Origin: QHBQ01 sp038230695
Lineage (GTDB): Bacteria > Chloroflexota > Chloroflexia > QHBQ01
Assembly (NCBI GenBank): GCA_038230695.1
Contig: JBBRMT010000111.1
Span: forward strand, 1 to 14,092
Length of the DNA: 14,092 nt
Reading direction: 5' to 3'
Part shown: piece after piece, positions 5,446-10,933 of the stretch
Layout of the letters: each line of letters opens with the position of its first letter
Position numbering within the stretch: the first letter of the stretch is position 1
The notes under the pieces: generated by a model
Told to the model about the DNA's origin: nothing
The model's database searches: none
Seen by the model: the letters and a program-made list of their open reading frames with translations, nothing else
Translations under genes and position numbers: made by a program

Positions 5446-6240
5446 ATGGAAGTGGCTAATAATCGTGAGGGTTTTGGTCCTGCGCGCGATCGTGCGGCAG
5501 TGGCGGCCAGTCAGTTCGCAAGCTGGCGCAGCGATCCATGGACAACGCTGCACCATCAGTTGGTGCTTGGCAATATTCTACGCCATCTACCAGTGGCAAA
5601 GTCATTGCGCGTTCTGGATGTGGATAGCGATGCCTTTTACGCCGTCGAGCTGGCAAGGCGGGGTTGTTTTGTCGAATTGGTGTCTAGCGATGAAGAGGTT
5701 CTTGAACTGGCGCGTCGCCAGGTTGCTACCGAGGGGACGGTGGAGCGGCTTCGCTTGCTCAGGGCCGACGCAGATACCGATCTGTCTAGCTATCGTAGCG
5801 CCAGCTTCAATGCAATAATTGGGCAGCGGCTACCCAATCGGCCCGACTATAGAGACAGGATTAATCAGGCTAGCATATTGCTTAAACCGCATGGGCTGCT
5901 AGCATTGCTATACGAGAACTGCTCCGCCTTGCCATTCCGCCTGGCACTGAAAGAGCATAATCCCGAAGCGGCGCTCGATGCGCTAACCCAATGCACGGCG
6001 CTATCGGACAGCCAAAGCACAATTGTGCCAGTGCAAGTGAATGATGCGCTGGCATCCGCCTCGCTTCAAATTATCGGTGATTATGGAGTAGCCATCTTCA
6101 ACGATTACGCCCGCGACGATCAGGGCATTTATGACTCTGATTTCTTCGCTGCGCTGCTGGAACTGGAACGCGCCGCTGCCCTGCTACCGCAGTATCAAGT
6201 GGCGGCCCAGTATCGTCATGTGCTGGCGACGAAAGTGTAG
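5446..6240 (+). CDS. CmoM-like methyltransferase-fold protein with degenerate SAM loop
   Basis: The 264-residue protein has the order of a class I methyltransferase. SLRVLDVDSDAFYAVELARRG (residues 53-73) takes the place of motif I, SSDEEVLELAR the second strand, and LLKPHGLLALLYEN the post-motif strand. The C-terminal part GVAIFNDYARDD...FFAALLELERAAALLPQYQVAAQYRHVLATK closely parallels E. coli CmoM (VRVFHDYLRE...YEALLELE...RYIHVTARK). CmoM methylates the carboxymethoxyuridine at tRNA position 34. However, the GxGxG of motif I is missing (DVDSDA where CmoM has DAGGGEG), so SAM binding is doubtful or altered. Its start ATG (5446-5448) has GGGAG (5432-5436) upstream, and it lies 15 bp after the cyclase-like gene, so the pair is probably one operon. 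Its stop codon is the first triplet of the heptad array that follows. A role in carotenoid rather than tRNA chemistry cannot be excluded. Confidence 0.7.
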   Translation: MEVANNREGFGPARDRAAVAASQFASWRSDPWTTLHHQLVLGNILRHLPVAKSLRVLDVDSDAFYAVELARRGCFVELVSSDEEVLELARRQVATEGTVERLRLLRADADTDLSSYRSASFNAIIGQRLPNRPDYRDRINQASILLKPHGLLALLYENCSALPFRLALKEHNPEAALDALTQCTALSDSQSTIVPVQVNDALASASLQIIGDYGVAIFNDYARDDQGIYDSDFFAALLELERAAALLPQYQVAAQYRHVLATKV

Positions 6241-6300
6241 AAGGTAGAAGGCAGAAGGTTGAGGGCAGAGGGTTGAGGGTAGAATGTAGAATGTAGATTA
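6238..6300. repeat. Heptanucleotide tandem repeat array
   Basis: Nine 7-mers in phase: TAGAAGG, TAGAAGG, CAGAAGG, TTGAGGG, CAGAGGG, TTGAGGG, TAGAATG, TAGAATG, TAGATTA. The first TAG is the stop codon of the CmoM-like gene. The array is purine-rich on the plus strand. Similar 7-mers in the opposite orientation end the helicase gene at 6347-6381. Confidence 0.8.
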
Positions 6301-6382
6301 ACTGCCCATGCAGCAACCAACGCCGTAGGACAAACCAGGCACTCTACAAGCCTCATTCTTCATTCTACCTTCTGCCTTCTAC
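6244..6382. repeat. Inverted-repeat convergent junction, possible two-way terminator
   Basis: GTAGAAGGCAGAAGGT (6244-6259) recurs as its exact complement ACCTTCTGCCTTCTAC (6367-6382), 16 bp on each side of about 107 bp. On the minus strand the right arm is a short heptad array (TAGAAGG, CAGAAGG, TAGAATG, AAGAATG) whose TAG is the helicase stop codon. The arms could pair in RNA from either direction, but no strong U-tract follows, so the terminator role is inferred. Confidence 0.6.
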
Positions 6383-8865
6383 ATCCCCGCCAGCAGCCGC
6401 AGCGTTGCGCCCTTCGCATCGCTACCCACCTCGACGGCGGGGCCGACGCAACTGGGGCAGCCAGCCTCGCAGTCGCAAACGGTAATCAAGTCGGCGGCGG
6501 CGCGAAGCAGCTCGGCGTGCAGGTCATAAAGCCGCTGGCTGAAACCGATGCCACCCGGATAGCTATCGTATATAAATATGGTGGGTTTCTTGGTGAAAGG
6601 TGACTTGACCTGCGGCTCACAGCCGAGGTCGCGGGGGTCGCACATGAGGTAGAGTGGGCTGAGGGTGGACATCACGTTGGCGAGGCCAAGCAACCCGGCC
6701 TGCAAATCGTCCTTGCCTAGATTGGCAACCGCTGCATCCGGCACGGTCAGCCAATAGGCGGTGGTGTGCATCTGCTGCTCCGGCAGGCTGATCTTGCCCC
6801 AGCCAACATTCTCGTGCGTTCCCAGCTTGATTTTCTTATAGATAGTCGCCAACGCGCTGACCATCACCTCACCGTGATTGCGCGGCGCATTGCCACGTGG
6901 TAGAGCGGAGGGGCTAGCGACCTGATCCGCGCCCAGTTCGGGCCGGTAATCACTCTCTGCTGCACGGGCTACATCGCTCGGCCAGCGGGCCGCTTCGACG
7001 TTGCGTGGGATGGTGGAGCTGCTCTCCACAAGGGTGATGCTGCCTACTCCCTCCCCTTGCCCCTCCCTTTGGGAGGGGAGTTCGTATTCCCCCCCTGAAA
7101 CAGGGGGGGCAAGGGGGGGTTCCGTAGCACTCAGCACATCCAGCACCTTCAGCGTAACCGCCAAATCTGCATCGGTGTAGTAATCCACATCGACGGCGCG
7201 GACGTAGGCTTTCTGCTCATCCCAGTCCAGCTTGTCTACATGGTACTGCTGCGCGTCGTGCAGGTAGATAGCATCCTCATGCACGGTGGTGGGTACGCTG
7301 AAGCGGTCAATCTCGCCGATGATGCGCGGGCTACCCGCCTCGCTGGTATCCACGATCACAAAGTTATCCGCTGCTGCGGTACGTAGGCTGATGGCCGCGG
7401 CGGGGAAGTTCTCGCTCATCCAATGGTAAGTGCCTGCGCTGCTGTGCAAAATGCCCACTTCCTCAAGATAGTCGAGCAATTCGTGGGGGTCGGTGTTGCC
7501 ATAGTGTTCGCCTGCGCTGAAGGGCAACTCGAAGGCGGCGCACTTCAGGTGGCTGATTTCGATGAGCAGATTATCGGGGTTGATCAGGCCATTCTCTGGC
7601 GGCTTGCCGAAGAAGTAGTCGGGGTGGTTGATGATGTATTGATCCAGCGGGCTGCTGCCTGCCACCATGATTGCTGCGGCGGTGCTGGCCTGCCGACCGG
7701 CGCGACCGGCTTGCTGCCAGGCGCTGGCGATGGTGCCAGGATAGCCCGCCATGATGCAGACTTCCAGCGTGCCAATATCAATGCCCAGTTCCAGCGCGTT
7801 GGTGCTAACCACCAGACGCACGCTGCCGTCGCGCAAGCCACGCTCGATCTCGCGCCGTTGCAAGGGCAGATAGCCGCCACGATAGCCACGAATCGCCCGC
7901 TCCGGCAGGCGGCCCTTCGCGGCGTTGCGTAGGTAGGTGAGCAGCACTTCGACGCTGGTGCGGGCGCGTGCAAACACGATGGTCTGCACATCGTTGGCGA
8001 GGAAGCGGGTGGCGAGATCGCTGGATTCGGCAATGGTGCTACGGCGCAGGCCCAGTTCGCGGTTGATCACTGGTGGGTTGTACATAATGAAGTGTTTGGC
8101 GGCGCGGGGTGCGCCGCTTTTGTCTACCAGGGTGACGCGCTCCGGCTCCACGCCGATCAGCCTGGCCGCCAGCTCGCCAGGGTTGGCGATGGTCGCCGAG
8201 CAGCAGATGAACTGGGGGGTCGCGCCGTAGAAGGCGCAAATACGCTCCAGGCGGCGCAGCACGTTGGCGACGTGGCTACCGAATACGCCGCGATAGTGGT
8301 GCAACTCGTCTACCACAATGTACTTGAGGTTCTCAAACAGGCGCACCCACTTGGTGTGGTGAGGCAGGATGCCGGTGTGCAGCATATCAGGGTTGGTGAT
8401 GACGATGTGACCCGCGCTGCGGATCAGCTTGCGGGCATCGCCAGGGGTGTCGCCGTCGTAGGTGTAGGTCTTGATTTCCTGACCCAGCGTGGTGATTAGC
8501 TGGTGCAATCCCGCTAGCTGATCCTGAGCCAGCGCCTTGGTGGGGAATAGATAGAGGGCGCGGGTGGTCGGTTCGCGCAGCACTTCGTCCAGCACTGGCA
8601 GGTTGTAGCACAACGTCTTGCCGCTGGCGGTGGGGGTGACGACCGCGACGTGCTGCCCCGCCTTGACCGCATCCCAGGCGGCGACCTGATGCGAATATAG
8701 CTGGTTGATGCCACGCTCACGCAACGCCCCCACCAGCAGCGGGTGCAGGCCATCAGGGAACGGCGCATTTACCGCAGCCTGGGCCGGTATCTCGCGCCAG
8801 GCGGTGATGCGTTCGCCCATCAAGGGCGATTCGTGGAATTGCTTGAGGAGAGTGTCAAGGTTCAT
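6379..8865 (-). CDS. mrfA: MrfA/YprA-type DEAD/DEAH-box DNA helicase with DUF1998-type C-terminus
   Basis: A superfamily 2 helicase of 828 residues. Seen in order: Q-motif-like GINQLYSHQ (52-60), Walker A TPTASGKT (77-84), PTKALAQDQ, TNPDML, Walker B DELH (186-189), SAT (223-225), STNALELGIDIG (354-365) and QQAGRAGR (384-391). The C-terminal half has YKKIKLGTHENVGWGKISLPEQ and a cysteine cluster CDCEAGCPSC (797-806), the metal site of the DUF1998/MZB region. In Bacillus subtilis MrfA (YprA) works with the nuclease MrfB to repair mitomycin-type DNA damage; no MrfB is seen here. Residues 582 to about 663 form a low-complexity insertion absent from typical members, the first part encoded by two G/C palindromes. 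The ATG at 8863-8865 follows a DinB-like gene by 15 bp and has no clear Shine-Dalgarno, so translational coupling is possible. Confidence 0.88.
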   Translation of the reverse strand: MNLDTLLKQFHESPLMGERITAWREIPAQAAVNAPFPDGLHPLLVGALRERGINQLYSHQVAAWDAVKAGQHVAVVTPTASGKTLCYNLPVLDEVLREPTTRALYLFPTKALAQDQLAGLHQLITTLGQEIKTYTYDGDTPGDARKLIRSAGHIVITNPDMLHTGILPHHTKWVRLFENLKYIVVDELHHYRGVFGSHVANVLRRLERICAFYGATPQFICCSATIANPGELAARLIGVEPERVTLVDKSGAPRAAKHFIMYNPPVINRELGLRRSTIAESSDLATRFLANDVQTIVFARARTSVEVLLTYLRNAAKGRLPERAIRGYRGGYLPLQRREIERGLRDGSVRLVVSTNALELGIDIGTLEVCIMAGYPGTIASAWQQAGRAGRQASTAAAIMVAGSSPLDQYIINHPDYFFGKPPENGLINPDNLLIEISHLKCAAFELPFSAGEHYGNTDPHELLDYLEEVGILHSSAGTYHWMSENFPAAAISLRTAAADNFVIVDTSEAGSPRIIGEIDRFSVPTTVHEDAIYLHDAQQYHVDKLDWDEQKAYVRAVDVDYYTDADLAVTLKVLDVLSATEPPLAPPVSGGEYELPSQREGQGEGVGSITLVESSSTIPRNVEAARWPSDVARAAESDYRPELGADQVASPSALPRGNAPRNHGEVMVSALATIYKKIKLGTHENVGWGKISLPEQQMHTTAYWLTVPDAAVANLGKDDLQAGLLGLANVMSTLSPLYLMCDPRDLGCEPQVKSPFTKKPTIFIYDSYPGGIGFSQRLYDLHAELLRAAADLITVCDCEAGCPSCVGPAVEVGSDAKGATLRLLAGM
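7042..7120. repeat. Two C/G palindromes inside the helicase gene
   Basis: CCCCTCCC, TTT, GGGAGGGG (7060-7078) and CCCCCCCTG, AAA, CAGGGGGGG (7089-7109): perfect stems of 8 and 9 bp with 3-nt loops, side by side. In frame on the minus strand they read EPPLAPPVSGGEYELPSQREGQGEGVG (residues 582-608). They sit in the linker between the helicase core and the conserved C-terminal domain. Confidence 0.8.
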
Positions 8866-8880
8866 TGGTTTGTCCGAAGG

Positions 8881-9381
8881 TTAGGGTTGACTTCTGGATA
8901 TGGCTGTGGCAGTGCGTTCGATTTGCTTGATATGCGACCGCTCATGGACTGCCAGTCGCCACGCATAGTTATGCACGTTTCGCTCACGTGGCTTTCCTGC
9001 ACCAGTCACGGTCGCGGCACGTGTCCAGCCTTCAGGCGGCAACGACTCTAGCACTGCCAGTAGCGCGGCCCGCTGCATGGCAAAGTAGTCCAAGGAATGC
9101 TGAAAGTCTAGCTCACGATAGTTCGTCTTCTTTATCCAGGTGACGGGGTTGACAGGTCGCATTGTCGGCATATCCTCGGCGATAATCGTCGTGATACAGT
9201 TGCCCCAAACATCAGCGCACGACCGAAGATGGGCAAGCACATCGTTTGCGGACCACTCAGCGAGGCTAGGGCCGGTACACAATTGGATGGGTGTCTGCTC
9301 GGCGGTAAGCGCGGCAATGCGCGTCGGCGTTTGGGCAAGCATGGTTAGAAGCTGCTCGATCGTCAGTTGTTTGTCGGGCAT
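8881..9381 (-). CDS. DinB-superfamily (DinB_2/DUF664-like) protein
   Basis: A 166-residue protein with the DinB four-helix-bundle pattern. EWSANDVLAHLRSCADVW holds the first metal histidine, and AVHERSHIKQIERTATAI near the C-terminus holds the HxxxH pair. Family members are metal-binding enzymes, some thiol transferases; many have no known role, and the name does not imply SOS polymerase activity. I chose the ATG at 9379-9381 because the family begins with a helix like MPDKQLTIEQLLTMLAQTP and AAGGACG lies about 7 nt upstream. The open frame could extend to 9588, but that would run through the end of the DUF2332 gene. The MrfA-type helicase follows 15 bp downstream, so the pair is probably an operon. 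A -10-like TACAAT (9428-9433, minus) lies upstream without a good -35 box. Confidence 0.8.
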   Translation of the reverse strand: MPDKQLTIEQLLTMLAQTPTRIAALTAEQTPIQLCTGPSLAEWSANDVLAHLRSCADVWGNCITTIIAEDMPTMRPVNPVTWIKKTNYRELDFQHSLDYFAMQRAALLAVLESLPPEGWTRAATVTGAGKPRERNVHNYAWRLAVHERSHIKQIERTATAISRSQP

Positions 9382-9463
9382 ATGAGGTCGTCCTTTCGTA
9401 CCGGCAGGGGGATTTCGTTGACCTCCGATTGTAGTGCCTTTGTCATACTTCAGCTGGTTTCGG

Positions 9464-10516
9464 CTAGATAAGCCACTCCAGCCAGCGCCCGTGCGGGTGG
9501 CAGCGAGCGAGCAGAGTTTCTTCGCCTGCACCATGCTGGTAGCAGGTAAGAGTGACAAAGTTGCCCTCGCGGTCGCCTTCGATGCCAAACCAGTAGATGT
9601 CGCGGGAGACAGAGGCCGCCCTAATTATACCCGATAGCTGTTCGCGGGCGGCGGACGGTAGCTGGTACAAGCTGTAGGTGTGGTAGATGCACAGCACGTT
9701 ATCGGCAGGTGTGGCGGCGATAGCCTGGGGTAGCAAGGCAAGCGCATTGCCCGCCAGCAAACGAGGCGGGTCTTGGTGCAGCACTTCGATAGCTTGATCC
9801 AGATTAGCGACCCGCGCAGTATGCTCCGGCCAGATCAGCGCCTTTAGCCACAGCACCGCATCGGGGTCACGCAGGTCAATAGGGTTGATGTCTATGCCGA
9901 GGCGGTTGGCGACCGGCGGTAGATGGGCAGGCAGTTGCGGGCGATGATCGCCGCGCAACTCGCAGACTAGCTTGAGCGGGGAGGCTGCATCGCCGTAAAG
10001 CTGGCCGTCCCCATAATCGTAGACATAACTATCCCAGAGCAGGTTCAGCCCCGCGCTGCAACCAACATCCACCAGCGATAGCGGTTGGTAGTTGGTGCGT
10101 GAGGCAATCAGGCCATAGACTGGCAGAAGCAGGGCGCAGCGCCCCACCTCATGAGTTTGCACCAGGTGGGTAGTCAGCAGGTTGATGATTGCATCGCGGT
10201 GCGCCATGCAGAAAGCATAGAAATAGGGATATGGGTCTTCAGAAGGAGGGGTTGCGGCAGAGATAGTTGGGTAAAATGCAGCAAGTGGCTCGTCCAGCTG
10301 CTGGAGCAACATATATTGCACCGCGCCAAAGAGCAGTAGGCTCGGCGGCTGGCCGGACGAGGTAAACGCCGCCAGCGCCAGCAGCTCCTCATCGTCGGCC
10401 ACGCCAAGCGCGAGGCGTTCATAGAGCGGGCTGGAGCCGCGAAAATCCACTTCAGCGAAGTGACGAAAGCGGGCGGATAGGCTCTGCAGGTCAGGCGGTT
10501 GAACTTGGGGTAGCAC
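9464..10516 (-). CDS. DUF2332 family protein (methyltransferase-like fold)
   Basis: The protein is about 350 residues. LSARFRHFAEVDFRGSSPLYERLALGVADDEELLALA is the typical DUF2332 N-terminus. YQPLSLVDVGCSAGLNLLWDSY in the middle is the family signature and resembles a SAM-binding loop (DVGCSAG). ANRLGIDINPIDL and the later LCIYHTYSLYQLP and DIYWFGIEGD match the rest of the family. The function of DUF2332 is unknown. The GTG at 10514-10516 is the preferred start: GGAG (10525-10528) lies 8 nt upstream. The alternative ATG at 10547-10549 has no ribosome-binding site and falls inside a dispersed repeat, adding MRPYTNIGDCP. It ends 82 bp before the DinB-like gene on the same strand. Confidence 0.85.
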   Translation of the reverse strand: MLPQVQPPDLQSLSARFRHFAEVDFRGSSPLYERLALGVADDEELLALAAFTSSGQPPSLLLFGAVQYMLLQQLDEPLAAFYPTISAATPPSEDPYPYFYAFCMAHRDAIINLLTTHLVQTHEVGRCALLLPVYGLIASRTNYQPLSLVDVGCSAGLNLLWDSYVYDYGDGQLYGDAASPLKLVCELRGDHRPQLPAHLPPVANRLGIDINPIDLRDPDAVLWLKALIWPEHTARVANLDQAIEVLHQDPPRLLAGNALALLPQAIAATPADNVLCIYHTYSLYQLPSAAREQLSGIIRAASVSRDIYWFGIEGDREGNFVTLTCYQHGAGEETLLARCHPHGRWLEWLI

Positions 10517-10537
10517 TGGGCAATCTCCAATATTGGT

Positions 10538-10800
10538 GTAGGGGCGCATGGCATACGCCCATAGGCATCAAAATAAGAACAGGGTTGGGATCTTACCGGG
10601 GGTCTGGGGGTAAACCCCCAGAGGCTGACCAGCGTCTATGCTGGAAATTAAGCACAATCGCGCAATGCCTGAGCGACCCCTACGCTTACAAGTGACATTG
10701 GCGCGATGGCACCAGCGGGGGGCTTACCCCCAGACCTCCTCGATCACCCTCGGCTTTCGTCCTAATTTGATGCCTATGGGCGTATGCCATGCGCCCCTAC
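10538..10800. mobile_element. MITE-like element with nested inverted repeats
   Basis: The outer arms are a perfect 35-bp inverted repeat: 10538-10572, starting GTAGGGGCGCATGGC, and its complement at 10766-10800. Inside is a 19-bp inverted repeat with one mismatch, GGTCTGGGGGTAA plus C-run (10601-10619) against 10718-10736. Further in, ATCGCGCAATG pairs with CATTGGCGCGAT. The left inner arm is also a hairpin of its own, TCTGGGGG, TAAA, CCCCCAGA (10603-10622). The 263-bp unit carries no gene and could fold into one long hairpin. It is called mobile-like by structure only; no target-site duplication was established. Confidence 0.65.
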
Positions 10801-10821
10801 ATCATCATTTGCGTGGAAGGT

Positions 10822-10893
10822 TGGCAGAATGGCGCTGCACCGGGGCGTAGGCCATGCGACTCTACATCAACGTTTGCGTTGAATCGGCATTGC
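10822..10893. repeat. Degenerate half-copy of the long inverted-repeat element
   Basis: Read on the minus strand from 10893 it runs GCAATGCC, GCAAACGTTG, GTAGAGTCGCATGGC, GTGCAGCGCC. The blocks are in the same order as in each arm of the element at 13849-14092. Only one arm is present here. Confidence 0.55.
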
Positions 10894-10904
10894 TATGGCA
10901 GCAA

Positions 10905-10928
10905 GGCGCGATAATTCCGCGCCCCTAC
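10905..10928. repeat. Short palindrome just downstream of mutS
   Basis: GGCGCG (10905-10910), 7-nt AT-rich loop, CGCGCC (10918-10923), then CCTAC. It is a variant of the GTAGGGGCGC repeat and lies about 5 to 10 bp after the mutS stop codon. It could stabilise the mRNA end or slow transcription, but has no U-tract. Confidence 0.5.
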
Positions 10929-10933
10929 ATTCA

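Noticed and set aside
7423..7932. Plus-strand open frame opposite the helicase
   Set aside because: It covers the conserved helicase motifs V and VI on the opposite strand and looks like a shadow.
9382..9588. Upstream extension of the DinB-like gene by 69 codons
   Set aside because: It would overlap the end of the DUF2332 gene and adds sequence unlike the family.
10550..10933. A hidden small gene in the 384-bp gap before mutS
   Set aside because: The gap is almost wholly accounted for by repeats; the short open frame at 10638-10850 runs through inverted-repeat arms.
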